64,000 nt of DNA from Euleptes europaea (lineage: Eukaryota; Chordata; Lepidosauria; Squamata; Sphaerodactylidae): the NCBI RefSeq assembly GCF_029931775.1, contig NC_079316.1:62002064-62066063 (forward strand), in the 5' to 3' direction. The notes beneath the pieces are model-generated. The model made no database searches. It worked only from the letters and a program-made list of their open reading frames with translations, and was not told the DNA's origin. Both the position numbers and the translations under genes were made by a program. Positions 45,501 through 52,854 of the stretch are shown here, piece after piece (the stretch's first letter is position 1; the number at the start of each line of letters is the position of its first letter).

Positions 45501-46879
45501 AAAAAGGAACAAGACAAGGTAAATGCCAAGCTGCCCTCCTGTTGTATGCATTCATAAACAAACTATTTAAGGCTGATAGTAAACACAGATTTAGATTTTT
45601 TTGGAGTCAGTGAAACTAATAGGCCCCAATCCAGCTTTGCTGGTTTGTTAATTGTGGCTTCTTCTAAGACTAGACGCAGTTTATTCCAGGACTAGTGTGC
45701 TGTACGTCTTGTCTTTTATGACCACTACCAGGACTGTAATAGAATGAATACTTCAGATTCTCCCCAGGATAAAACTGCACATTACATCTGAGAGTTCAGC
45801 TACACATTTCAAAGTTCTTGTGTTTTCTAAGGAAGAACACAGGGATCTTGCATCACACATGCAATGGGAGTTTTGCTCCTCACAGACACTTGCCAGGCAA
45901 GCAACAGAGAGAAATGGCTTTAGCCTCTCCCTCCTGCTGTTTTTGCATCCTCAAACAGCCCCAAGAAGCCACTAACAGCTCCGTTGTCAAAGTTACATGC
46001 AGCCACATAAGGCCATTTTTCCCTGCCTGCTGTAGTCTCAAACAGAAAACAGCTATTTTTGTGTGTGTGAGAGAGAGAGAGAGGTGGGGGGACACAAAAC
46101 TCCCATTACAAAGTCCTTATTTTCCCCAACAAACATGAAGACTTTGTAAAGTTTAGCAGGACTCTCATGAGACTTCCAAACCTGTGTTTTCCTAACCATG
46201 ACATTTGAGTCACTGGAATTTTCAATGAGTTACAAGGAACCACTGACATGGATTGGGGCCATGTTGCTGTGGAAGTAGGATTTAACTATTCCTTCCTGTA
46301 TTGTCCTCCCCAAATCTAAAAAAGGATCTCCTGACTTCTTTAACTCCTTTTTGAGAAAAAGACAGGTAATATTAATGAAGCAGAACATTTCAGGGGGAAA
46401 TTGATGAACAGGAGGGGGAATTTAAGCCTTTCCTTGCCTAACTCTTCCTTGCCTAATTATCACCCTCCATTCAGTAATTTTGGGACTATTGTGTCCTAGC
46501 TGGATGGGCACCGAAGTTAGTAGTAAGCCTGGTTAAATCATAGGTGGGGTTTGCAGGTGGGAATCAGTGTGCATGGGAAGGGTTACACCTCATAGCAATC
46601 CACCCTTACAACCTTTGCACACCTGCTTTAACATTTATGCCATCAAACATGGCTTTGAGAACATCTGGTGAAATAATGAATAGTTCCACCCCTATTCCCA
46701 GGCACTCATGCAGTTTCCCAAAGCACCACGTATCAGACTGTAAGATCACATTCAGGCTTTGTCATGTTTTTATCCTTCAGGAAGTTAGCAGTCAAGAGGT
46801 CCTTTTTAGTTCTGGGCAAAAAAGGGATGAAGAGTTAAATCCTGCTTTCATAACACCAATGGATCAATCAAAGCTGTAG
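24531..46879 (+). CDS. PLEKHS1: PLEKHS1, PH-domain protein, 14 coding exons
   Basis: Exons 24531-24564, 25395-25471, 25583-25686, 28022-28156, 30030-30111, 31361-31480, 34040-34138, 34682-34804, 35763-35863, 37141-37338, 38720-38821, 43576-43711, 45435-45518 and 46781-46879 join in phase into 497 codons plus stop; the human protein is about 460 residues. Residues about 25-130 form the PH domain: SSWKRRHFVLFK, GCIEINK, a TYYLIGKD strand, and the C-terminal helix EIEEWANFL with its conserved Trp. Residues 145-357 look disordered and rich in Pro, Ser and acidic residues, with YYATPKSVLAE matching the human YLTPRSVLLE motif. Residues about 358-462 read like a PDZ fold (GDHIMAVNDLHV, EVFLFIKRA, VKLTV). 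Little is established about its function; signalling at membranes is an inference from the PH domain. Its position just 3' of CASP7 agrees with human 10q25. Confidence 0.92.
25086..25263 (+). mobile_element. hAT-type MITE (TAGGGTTGCC family)
   Basis: 178 bp; flanks CTTGTAGC/TTTGTAGC (7 of 8). It lies in PLEKHS1 intron 1, 131 bp before exon 2. Confidence 0.88.
25395..25471 (+). CDS. PLEKHS1: PLEKHS1 exon 2
   Basis: The acceptor is CTTTGTCAG and the donor CAG/GTACAT. It encodes NCSNEDVCKHSFFTKSPPL then SLFYNQ, like the human VYKQDYFVKSPPSQLF. Confidence 0.9.
25583..25686 (+). CDS. PLEKHS1: PLEKHS1 exon 3: PH domain strands 1-3
   Basis: The acceptor is TCTTTCTTCAG and the donor CAACAA/GTAAGT. 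It encodes SSWKRRHFVLFKSSDGYLL then KYSKGPHKKGCIEIN. The WK-RxFxL pattern is the PH-domain start. Confidence 0.93.
25748..25910 (-). mobile_element. hAT-type MITE (TAGGGTTGCC family)
   Basis: 163 bp; exact 8-bp flanks CTCCTTGA. It lies 61 bp after the exon 3 donor. Confidence 0.92.
25966..26290. mobile_element. Probable hAT fragment, CAGGGATCCCCAAC end
   Basis: The left end CAGGGATCCCCAACATTGTG fits a Charlie-like terminus. The interior holds a GTGTGT run and GC-rich CACTTCCGGTTTTACTCCCG. No matching right end was found. Confidence 0.5.
26329..26525 (-). mobile_element. hAT-type MITE (TAGGGTTGCC family)
   Basis: 197 bp; exact 8-bp flanks GTTTTGGA (26321-26328, 26526-26533). Confidence 0.93.
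26566..26773 (+). mobile_element. hAT-type MITE (TAGGGTTGCC family)
   Basis: 208 bp; flanks TATACACC/TATACGCC (7 of 8). It starts only 40 bp after the preceding copy ends and points the other way. Confidence 0.9.
27292..27463. mobile_element. Short hAT MITE, CAGGGGTGTTGAACT ends
   Basis: 172 bp with imperfect inverted ends CAGGGGTGTTGAACT / ...GACACCCCTG, flanked by GTTTAAAG and CTTTAAAG (7 of 8). The interior is GC-rich (TCGGGCCGGGCCATGCC). Confidence 0.85.
27539..27665 (-). repeat. (ATTC)n and LINE/SINE-like tail
   Basis: Five to six ATTC units are followed by GTCTATGCCATTTTTTCTCT then CCAAAGCTGCTTACAG, a pattern seen at the 3' ends of reptile retroelements. Confidence 0.5.
28022..28156 (+). 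CDS. PLEKHS1: PLEKHS1 exon 4: PH domain middle
   Basis: The acceptor is CATGTGACAG and the donor GATAG/GTAAGT. It encodes NSEIEIGIGDSEKMTAVKRM, FKCQQSEVMTIKTEERT and YYLIGKD, close to the human MFKCHPDEVMSI and YFLIGHD. Confidence 0.93.
28157..29327. other. PLEKHS1 intron 4, left part
   Basis: No element recognised; the open frames here have no family or splice support. Confidence 0.45.
29328..29536 (-). mobile_element. hAT-type MITE (TAGGGTTGCC family)
   Basis: 209 bp, near consensus; exact 8-bp flanks GTCATAAT (29320-29327, 29537-29544). Confidence 0.95.
30030..30111 (+). CDS. PLEKHS1: PLEKHS1 exon 5: PH domain C-terminal helix
   Basis: The acceptor is AATTCCAG and the donor CTCAG/GTAAC. 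It encodes SKEIEEWANFLFAACNENE then TNVNEWQTQ. The Trp fits the invariant helix Trp of PH domains. Confidence 0.91.
30112..31360. other. PLEKHS1 intron 5
   Basis: Unassigned. It includes a short stuttered ACATAACATAT tract at about 30527-30565. Confidence 0.45.
31361..31480 (+). CDS. PLEKHS1: PLEKHS1 exon 6: linker
   Basis: The acceptor is CCTTATTAG and the donor TATGAA/GTAAGG. It has 40 codons, phase 0 at both ends, and encodes DQTLIQLRPRNRSQSSPSLY then PSDYWADTGKEDLHEGNEYE. It is low in complexity and probably disordered. Confidence 0.85.
31545..31765 (-). mobile_element. RTE/BovB LINE fragment
   Basis: The minus strand encodes TMYGCEIWTMKKTDRKKV then DSFEMGC, the BovB ORF C-terminal region. 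The end toward 31545 reads GTCGTCAAGTCGCTTCCGAC. Confidence 0.75.
31893..32007 (-). mobile_element. Partial TAGGGTTGCC-family MITE
   Basis: The ends are TAGGGTTTCC and GGCAACCTTA with CTCCACCCAAAATACCTCCC inside. It is short (115 bp) and lacks a matching 8-bp flank, so it is probably rearranged. Confidence 0.5.
32034..32343 (+). other. Unexplained open segment in PLEKHS1 intron 6
   Basis: About 103 open codons after a possible acceptor (AATTATCCAG). The frame starts LKEGIPKRVKDTNQLALEE and ends RSSHCGDFQ. The only GT near the end would leave phase 1, which does not fit exon 7. The complementary strand is also open for 192 codons. It is not recognised as any family. Confidence 0.3.
32703..32995 (-). 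repeat. Sauria-type SINE, full length
   Basis: Runs from the reversed tail AAAGGTAAAGGTAGTCCCCT to the reversed head CTGCACCACGGGGCTCTC. Flanks TTGCTTTTTCTATA / TTGCTTTTTCTACA fit a target duplication. Confidence 0.92.
33000..34039. other. PLEKHS1 intron 6, right part
   Basis: Moderately GC-rich sequence with many overlapping frames on both strands, none splice-bounded or recognisable. Confidence 0.4.
34040..34138 (+). CDS. PLEKHS1: PLEKHS1 exon 7: linker
   Basis: The acceptor is GGTGTTCAG and the donor TGTCAG/GTGGGT. It has 33 codons, phase 0, and encodes EISADKKRPCSDPSPQPPHE then GSPPYESLRKLCQ. Confidence 0.84.
34682..34804 (+). CDS. PLEKHS1: PLEKHS1 exon 8: YATPKSVLAE motif
   Basis: The acceptor is TTTATTATAG and the donor GCTGAG/GTAAGC. 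It encodes ICLPSNHDICEEQRKGKPGK, then EEKEEDSEQPYYATPKSVL and AE. The Tyr-centred motif is shared with human. Confidence 0.9.
35100..35215 (+). repeat. Dispersed 'GGACTTGATGGACCTTGGTC' repeat
   Basis: GGCTTCCTAGAGGCACCCGG then ACTGTGTGAACAGACTGCTG and ATCCAGCAGGGCTTTTCTTA match a common reptile LINE-derived 3' end. Confidence 0.6.
35763..35863 (+). CDS. PLEKHS1: PLEKHS1 exon 9
   Basis: The acceptor is CTTTCATAG and the donor AACCA/GTAAGT. It encodes LDHVIAECSNQVENLSPDNR then DDGQIGLYMSMKN. LDHVIAE follows human LDNIIAS. LYMSM is a second Tyr motif. Confidence 0.9.
35864..37140. other. PLEKHS1 intron 9
   Basis: No element recognised. A C homopolymer lies at about 36127-36140. Confidence 0.45.
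37141..37338 (+). CDS. PLEKHS1: PLEKHS1 exon 10, longest exon
   Basis: The acceptor is ATTCTTGAG and the donor CTCGA/GTAAGG. It has 65 codons and ends KIKQLTVVRLSKLLE-like, matching the human SLTVVQLSILINN segment. The first half is acidic and Ser/Thr-rich. Confidence 0.89.
37415..37602 (+). mobile_element. TAGGGTTGCC-family MITE, left end degraded
   Basis: The body GCCATAGAGTTCACCCTCCA and the end TTGGCAACCCTA are clear; the left terminus is not. It abuts the next copy. Confidence 0.75.
37611..37784 (+). mobile_element. hAT-type MITE (TAGGGTTGCC family)
   Basis: 174 bp; flanks GTAGTGGC/GTAGCGGC (7 of 8). It was inserted 8 bp from the end of the preceding copy. Confidence 0.85.
38160..38357 (+). 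mobile_element. hAT-type MITE (TAGGGTTGCC family)
   Basis: 198 bp; exact 8-bp flanks TCTGTAGG (38152-38159, 38358-38365). Confidence 0.93.
38362..38573 (-). mobile_element. TAGGGTTGCC-family MITE, tandem neighbour
   Basis: Starts TAGGGTTGCC inside the right target duplication of the previous copy and ends TTGGCAACTG. Opposite orientation; its own duplication is unclear. Confidence 0.8.
38720..38821 (+). CDS. PLEKHS1: PLEKHS1 exon 11
   Basis: The acceptor is CTCTTGCAG and the donor GTATG/GTAAGG. It encodes KITDASQLEQVDILLPQNEA then INCLTLKEATGCV. The human counterpart is DVINYLALTEATGRI. Confidence 0.91.
38822..39741. other. PLEKHS1 intron 11, left part
   Basis: AT-rich, no element recognised. 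Confidence 0.45.
39742..39950 (-). mobile_element. hAT-type MITE (TAGGGTTGCC family)
   Basis: 209 bp, close to 29328-29536; exact 8-bp flanks ACACATGT (39734-39741, 39951-39958). Confidence 0.95.
40117..40385 (-). repeat. tRNA-derived SINE, GTGTAGTGGTTAAGAGC type
   Basis: Reversed tail AGAGTTGGTTTTTATATCCC, body GACTAGCCCAAGGTCACCCA, head GCTCTTAACCACTACAC. Confidence 0.85.
40386..42280. other. PLEKHS1 intron 11, middle part
   Basis: No gene or clear repeat. Frames at 40771-41013 and 41170-41472 have no splice or family support. Confidence 0.4.
42291..42607. mobile_element. Possible degraded hAT element around a microsatellite
   Basis: CAGTGGTCTCAATTTT at the left and GGGTTGAAGACTACCAG at the right loosely resemble SPIN-like hAT ends. 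No target duplication was seen. Confidence 0.35.
42460..42569 (+). repeat. (GATA)n then (GACA)n microsatellite
   Basis: About 18 GATA units are followed by GACA-type units to 42569. The long Tyr-Leu-Ser-Ile frames on the minus strand are products of this repeat. Confidence 0.97.
42608..43575. other. PLEKHS1 intron 11, right part
   Basis: AT-rich, no element recognised. Confidence 0.45.
43576..43711 (+). CDS. PLEKHS1: PLEKHS1 exon 12: PDZ-like core
   Basis: The acceptor is AACTCCAG and the donor GGGAG/GTAAGA. It encodes CVSQWKGPHHLNCIFHYG, DHIMAVNDLHVTSTDE and VFLFIKRATRRE. The GD-I-AVND pattern followed by a helix resembles PDZ domains. Human has CVSQWEGPPRLGCIF. Confidence 0.93.
43764..43863 (-). 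repeat. Dispersed 'CAATGGGACTTACT' repeat
   Basis: Inverted relative of 13311-13396 (TTAGGCTGCAGTCCTAAGAA, GTAAGCCCCACTGAATAAAA). Confidence 0.6.
44422..44535. repeat. Imperfect inverted repeat, MITE-like
   Basis: Arms of about 40 bp (CAGATGTG...CTGGAAACTTAATTC and GAATTAAGTTCCCAAC...CACATCTG) around a 30-bp loop. Confidence 0.7.
45078..45300 (-). repeat. tRNA-derived SINE, diverged
   Basis: Diverged minus copy of the GGCTGTGGCTCAG family: GAAGTTGTCTTACACTGATT, CAGTGATTGAACCTGGGACC. Confidence 0.72.
45435..45518 (+). CDS. PLEKHS1: PLEKHS1 exon 13
   Basis: The acceptor is TTTCTAAAG and the donor GACAAG/GTAAAT. It encodes VKLTVRRLPDSEIFHTEGCM then CKKKEQDK, matching the human LKLTIGRIPNSETFHAASCMC. 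Confidence 0.92.
45519..46780. other. PLEKHS1 intron 13
   Basis: Unassigned except a short GA-rich run at about 46066-46083. Confidence 0.45.
46781..46879 (+). CDS. PLEKHS1: PLEKHS1 probable last coding exon
   Basis: A good acceptor (TTTTTATCCTTCAG) precedes 32 codons in the required phase 0, encoding EVSSQEVLFSSGQKRDEELN then PAFITPMDQSKL, followed by TAG. The C-terminal tail is poorly conserved in the family, so the call rests on splice site and phase. Confidence 0.68.
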   Translation, partial: EVSSQEVLFSSGQKRDEELNPAFITPMDQSKL

Positions 46880-49149
46880 CGCTTTGGCATGATGCCTGGC
46901 TGTGCTCCATAATTCTCACTGTGGATACCAAGCCTCATATTGAAGATCTGTGGGTCTCACCAACCCTGCTTACAAGACTCATAACCAGAAGTAGTGGTTG
47001 GAAGTGATCACTTATTTCTACCTCAACTGTGAACTGGTTTTTCCAACTTTAAAAGCAGGGAGAAAACCCCCACCACCACTCTTTAGATGCCTGGAGAGCA
47101 CTGACATTCTATGTGGAAAGGACAGTTTCTTTCATGAAACATCCTGAACTTTTTAATCTGCTATGCTGGCCTCAGTGAGGAAAAGAAGGTCTTTTCACAG
47201 GGCTTCAGCCATTGTCAACCACCATTCAACTTAGCTGTGAGTTGGATCACAAGGTTTTCTCAGGAACTGTATCAGTGCATTCAACAAGAGGCAAAACATG
47301 AACAGCCTTCAGCAGAGGAGACCCCATAACCAGAATTCTATAGGCTGGTCACCTAGTCTTAGCCTGCCTCCTTTGAGAGAGTCTATGTTTTGATTATCAG
47401 ATGCTCCACTTGGCAGAGTTGTACTCAACACTCACTTTCCCTGACTGCACCAGTGGGAACCACCATGTAGGTTGGCTTGCTAATATGTTTGAGGATAAGT
47501 GGTTTAAGTGTCCAAAAAGAAGAAGAAAATTCTTATCTATAGCTGATGTTCTTTTGCCATATGTGTCTGTACAAAAACCAACCTCCTTCCTCACAGCAGA
47601 TGCTTTTAACTTGCTGTGATGTTATTTTTAGAAGAACTAATTGGAAAACTGTATCTCCTCCTCCTTGGGTATGCACAGTGCCATGTGGGCTCAAAATGGA
47701 GGAGGATATCACACTTAAAAACCTAATTCTAGAATGTTCCAAACTGAGGCTCTGTGCAGGAGGAGCCCATTGTTGTGGCTGTGCAGGCGACCACTCAAAG
47801 AACATAAGTTAAAGGTAAACAACCTGTTCTTTCTCATCTCTGTGCCATTTATTTCCAGTATGGGATTATTAGAATATGCTGGAATATATTGTAGAGTAAG
47901 GGAGCATGCAGGTAAAAATGCCACTGGGCCCTAACCTTTAAAAAAGTCAGCATATGATAATTCATGGGATGTCTTTTAACAGTCAGCGGGACTTTCAGCA
48001 GCTAGTAGCGATCAAAATGATCTTAGACTGATATGACATTTTCAGATATGAAGTATATGAATACGGGGGAAATCTATGTGGTCTGTGATGACTGAAGATG
48101 CCTACCAAAATCCTGCTGAAACTGGGCAAATTGATACTGGATGAGCATGTAGGAGACCCTACCACATGCAACTTTCCTGAGAATTCTAAGCATGTATAGT
48201 GAGGTCCAACAGATTCTGTAATCCAGACTGGAAATTTGGAAGAATCAAGTTCCAAAAAAATCTGCTGGCCAGGCAGGAAAAAAATGTAATAAATATATGC
48301 CTGTCTGGTACTTCTCTTGCAGAATCTTTCTTGAACAAGACCCTATGGCATATGAGGGCATACGCTTGTCAACAGTGGCACAAATGACAGGACGGATAAT
48401 GACAACACAAGAACTGACAACAACATTTGCCACACATCATCCCAAACTTACATGAGTCCACTCTTCTTTCTTGTCTTATCAGTGAGAAAAGAAGCCATTT
48501 TGCAAGACATCTCTTCCTTTGTTATGGCAGTCTTCAGTTGTAGCTTTAAAAAGATTGGGAGTTTTCTAGACTGGCACAGGACTGCATTCCTTTGTAAACT
48601 TCCAAAGGCAACTGCATGTAGCACAACCTTCTGCCACTGACAATATCCAGGCAAGCATTTCAGAGATGTACTGGAAGAATTCACATGTGTTTGTAATATC
48701 TTCGTACTCTGCAATACTCAAGGCATGAAGGCAAATGATCTGGTTCTTCATCCAATCTGTATCACCTTTCTTTCATATCATAATATCATAGGACAAAAAT
48801 TAGCAAAGGAAGCTTGCAACCACCTTGCAGTCTATTTTTTTTCTTGGAGTTAGTGAACCGTCTTACCTTTCTCCCCTTATTTATGAAAGAAATATAGTCT
48901 TATCTTGCCCATTTATGAAATACACTCTTGTATCCAGAGAACCGCTGCTGTTGTTGGGAAATCTAGCAGGATGAATTCCATGCTTGAACCTCACTTAACA
49001 CAGTTTTATGCCAAGATCATGAATACTGTATTACATATTCAATTAAATGAACACTAGAGATTTAAAGACTGCTGTTTGGACATCTGAAAAACATTCTAAA
49101 TGTTATATTGAAATAGAGATTTTCTGTGTTTTCTGTATTTACTTAGCCG
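46880..49149. other. PLEKHS1 3' flank, no gene recognised
   Basis: The PLEKHS1 3' UTR must begin here. An AATAAA lies near 48289, but its use is unknown. Many short frames exist on both strands, none with family resemblance. Confidence 0.4.
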
Positions 49150-49350
49150 CTTTTTTGCCATCAAGTCGCAGCCAACTTATGGAGACCCTCTAGGATTTTC
49201 AAGGTAAGAGACATTAAGAAGTGGTTTGCCATTGTCTGCCTCTGTATATTGACCCTGGTATTCCTTGTTGGTCTCCTATCCAAATACTAACTAGGGCTGA
49301 CCCTGCTCAGCTGCCAAGATCTGACGAGATCAGGCTAGGGCATTGTATCC
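49150..49350 (-). repeat. 5S-rRNA-derived SINE
   Basis: GCCATCAAGTCGCAGCCAAC at the left; CTCCTATCCAAATACTAACT and CTGCCAAGATCTGACGAGAT give the reversed 5S-like part. Confidence 0.87.
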
Positions 49351-49644
49351 AATATAACCACTATATAAACTGGCCAATCTTTGTGTAGACTAAGGTTGTT
49401 CATCTCAATAAACCCGAACTGAAAATAAACCCAAAATTCACTGTTTGGGCAATATTCGGCTTTTGATTTTATCAAATACCAAAACCTGGGAATTTGCCCA
49501 AAGCCGAACAGGCGATCACCGAATCAACCGAATAGGTATTTGGCTTTTTTCAGCTTCGGATTTCCCCAGGATTTTCCTTATGGGGATTTTTTTAATGAGC
49601 TCTGAGGGAGACATTTTTGTAGGTAGAGTTCCCAATTTTTCAGG

Positions 49645-49872
49645 GTAGCTTCAAGGGACTCTCCTTGCATGAACCCCACAGTTTGGTGAAGATTGGGTCA
49701 GGGGTCCGATTTTATGGGGTCCCAAAGGGGCTGCCCCTCCTCCATAGAGAAGCAGTTTACAGTGCTTCACTATGGAGAAGGGGGTCAACCCCTTCGGGAC
49801 CCCATAAAATCAGACCTCCTGTCCCAAAATTACTAAACTTTGGGGTTATGCAAGGAGAGTCCCTTGCAGCTA
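49645..49872. repeat. Large imperfect inverted repeat
   Basis: Arms about 49653-49740 and 49782-49868 share GGGACTCTCCTTGCAT, GATTTTATGGGGTCCC and their complements, around a loop of about 40 bp. It could fold into a long hairpin; it is probably a MITE-like element. The upstream 49430-49560 CCGAA/CCGAATA-rich stretch may belong to it. Confidence 0.8.
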
Positions 49873-50024
49873 CATTGCGAATTTGTTGACTTTATCTTGA
49901 ATAATGTCCCCTCCTGGGAGAATTTTAAAAGTACTTACGTTTCATAGTCTGTAATGGCGGCTGCTTCCTCACCCAAGAATCATGGGAAAACTCAGTTTCC
50001 CATGAATGCTTGCAATGGACCCTC

Positions 50025-50062
50025 ATATGGCTGTGACTTGATGGCACTTTCCACCATCGATA
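50025..50062 (+). repeat. 5S-SINE tail fragment
   Basis: ATGGCTGTGACTTGATGGCA then CTTTCCACCATC matches the 3' end of 18609-18830. Confidence 0.6.
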
Positions 50063-50799
50063 GCATCAACAGCCTTTTGTATTTTTGTTCACAACAGCAC
50101 TGCTGGGAAATGCACGTGCTCTGACAGGAGCTCTTGGGAAAGGTCTTGGAATGGGGCTGCATTAAGTAAAACTTCTCTTTTGCTATCACATGGTGGGATC
50201 CAACCATAATTTTGAGTTAGCATTTTTGTAGCTCTTCTTATCAGGTACAATTCCAGTGTGAGCATCTTGTAGTTTCAGTCAGAAACAAGTACCTTGTCTG
50301 GCATCCAGTCAAATAGGAGTCTCGGCATCTTGATATATGATGGGGATTAGGAGTTGGTTTCTATCTAGAGGCATTATTTCAGTTAGTAAGGAGATGACAA
50401 GCTCAGTGTTCCAGGGGGAGAATATCATATGGTATATAGCAGGTTTAATTCAGAGGTCATTTCAAATGAGAACTCCTCTGATATAAAAAACAAAACAGAA
50501 TATTGGCAGACTTTAATCCTCTTAAAGACCAACCAGTGTATTTGTAACAAGGCTCAATAATGATGTTGTCATAATCAGATACTTCTCACAAGAGAACCTG
50601 GAGTTCTGGGAAATGCCTGCTGGCATTTCAAGTTTGCTTTCAGAATCATACAGTCAACTACATTTTCAAAATGGGGGAACTGATGCCAAGGTTTCAGAGT
50701 CCCCAGGTTCCCTGAACTATAACAAAATATATCCCACCTGTGCACTATGAAGACAGTAATTAGGAAAGACTGAGCTGTCTTTATGGTTTATGCAAAGTT

Positions 50800-51018
50800 T
50801 GAGAGCCAGTATGGTGTAGTGGCTAGAATGTCAGTCTAGGATCTGGGCGCTCCTGGGTTCCAATCCTCACTCTGCTGGGGAAACTCACTGGGTGACTTCA
50901 GGCAATCACTCTGTCTGGTTGTTGCGAGAATAAAATGAAAGAGGAAAGAACAATGCTGTAAACTGCTTTGGGTCCCCATTGGGAAGAAAAGTGAAATATC
51001 AGTTTCTCAACAAATAAA
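50800..51018 (+). repeat. tRNA-derived SINE, TGGCTAGAATGTCAGTCTAG type
   Basis: Head GAGAGCCAGTATGGTGTAGT, B-box region CTGGGTTCCAATCC, tail GCTTTGGGTCCCCATTGGGA. Confidence 0.85.
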
Positions 51019-52109
51019 ATGTGTTTTTTGACTAGCTCTGGGATTTCAACCTGTGGTATGCTCAAACATCTTTAGCACCCAATACCATGGAAGACAAGGC
51101 AGCCACAGCTTCTCCAGCTCATTGGCTTCCTTGCCTGCTATGGAGAGTGGGACCTCAGATTAATTTCTCTTTGGCTGAGAATTATTGGCCCCAGACAATG
51201 TTCATCAACTGGCCTTATATTAAAAGAAATGTTTCTTCAACTTACATTCCAAACACTGTCCCACTTGGAACTATCAGGTCCTCAGACAGACCCCAGAAAG
51301 TGGTATTAGTAAATGCCTGGCTTGTGATAACTGGGTTAGCATATGGTGGGAAATGAGATCATCCTCACATCTGCTGTCCTGAGATTTAAATGTTAGCAAT
51401 TGTTCTGTTTTGTTGTTTGGGAAACTCAGTAACTTGAAAATGACCTTATTGATTAAACATTATTTTTATTGAGCTGCTACACCCTTCAACCCTTTCAAAT
51501 ATACATGAGTTAGCAGTGAGAGAGCCACAGCTGTGGCTTTAATTAGAAAGTCACATTAAGGCCCTTGTTTCCTTTTTCCAAAAGTTCTGCAGCTGTTTCC
51601 CCAACCACCCTCAATACCTTTTGGCTTGGCTTCACTCCAAGTATTACACTCCACCAGTGTGATAATTATTACTCAAAGGGTTTCATTTGTTTCAGTCAAT
51701 GAGTAATGTGATGAAGGGAGTTCATGCATTCACTGGATATGCGGTTTTTGTGGATGCGCTGGGTGTTTCCGCAGATCTGCAGCTGTCATCCACAATTGCT
51801 CCTCGGAGCTTCTTGGTGCCCCTTTTAAGCTTCGCATCTGAAAGAGGGGTTAAATCAGGAGAATGGCTGGGACAGAAATAGAATGGAAAGCAGCTGAGCG
51901 TTTGGCTGGGATCAGGCTTTGGATGTGTTTGGGAAGTAAATCAGGACACTGTTTATTCGTTCCCCTTTCACAAATGAAGTCTCTTGGAGAGAGAAAATCA
52001 GCATGTAATAATAAAACACTTTAGCTACTGCTTACAACCCAAAGCTGCAAATAGTGTGTGTGGGGGGGATGCTGAATTATTTCATTAATATTATTTCATT
52101 AATATTAAC
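51019..52109. other. Intergenic, nothing recognised
   Basis: No gene or clear repeat; a G run lies at about 52062-52070. Confidence 0.45.
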
Positions 52110-52304
52110 TAGGGTTGCCAACCCTCAGGTGGAGCCTAGAGGTCTCTTGTAAATTCAGCTGACCTCTGGACTACAGAGATCAGTTCCTTTTGAGGAAATG
52201 GCAGCTTCAGAGAGTGGGTGGATTCTATGGCATCATGCTTCTGGTCTTCCCAGGCACCACTCCCAAATCTCCAGGAATTTCCCAAGTAGGAGTTGGCAAC
52301 CTTA
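52110..52304 (-). mobile_element. hAT-type MITE (TAGGGTTGCC family)
   Basis: 195 bp, more diverged inside, yet exact 8-bp flanks ATATTAAC (52102-52109, 52305-52312). Confidence 0.92.
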
Positions 52305-52489
52305 ATATTAACACAAGAGAAAGAGGGGAAGAATGAAAGAAAATTGATGAAAAATGGAAAAAGCAAATGAAGCGAGAAAGGAGGAAAGAGGAAGGACTGG
52401 AGACGTCTTTCATTTCTTTTTATTCTTTTCTGCATATTATCTTAGATTGATTCTTAATGTTATCTTAATTCTTAATGTATTATTTTAAT

Positions 52490-52850
52490 TGATTCTTTCC
52501 TTCATTATATTCAGATCTTGGTCGAGTGTAACCAGGGTCATGAACATTTCTAACATCTGCCCTATTCTCTCTATCAGTAGAGCTGTTTCTCTCCTATCAT
52601 ACTTAGATTACTGCAGTGCTCTCCTTGATTATTTTCTTTACAACTTCTGCCATACCTTCATTCTGTGCCTCTCTTAACTTATTTTTCCTGAATATTTGCA
52701 CATCTTTCTCTCCTGTTGGTGTCTCCACATGGGCCTCCCCACATTTAAATCCTTCTCACTTATCAAAGTGTTTCTGAATTGTCTCACTGCCCTTCCCTTC
52801 ATACCAATGTTGTCTCGTCATGCATCTTATGTTCTCTCTCTCTTGCTCTC
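52490..52850 (+). mobile_element. Possible LINE fragment (Rex/CR1-like)
   Basis: The + frame contains AVSLLSYLDYCSALL, resembling the SRLDYCNALL motif downstream of the LINE reverse transcriptase. Nothing else confirms it. Confidence 0.35.
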
Positions 52851-52854
52851 TGTC

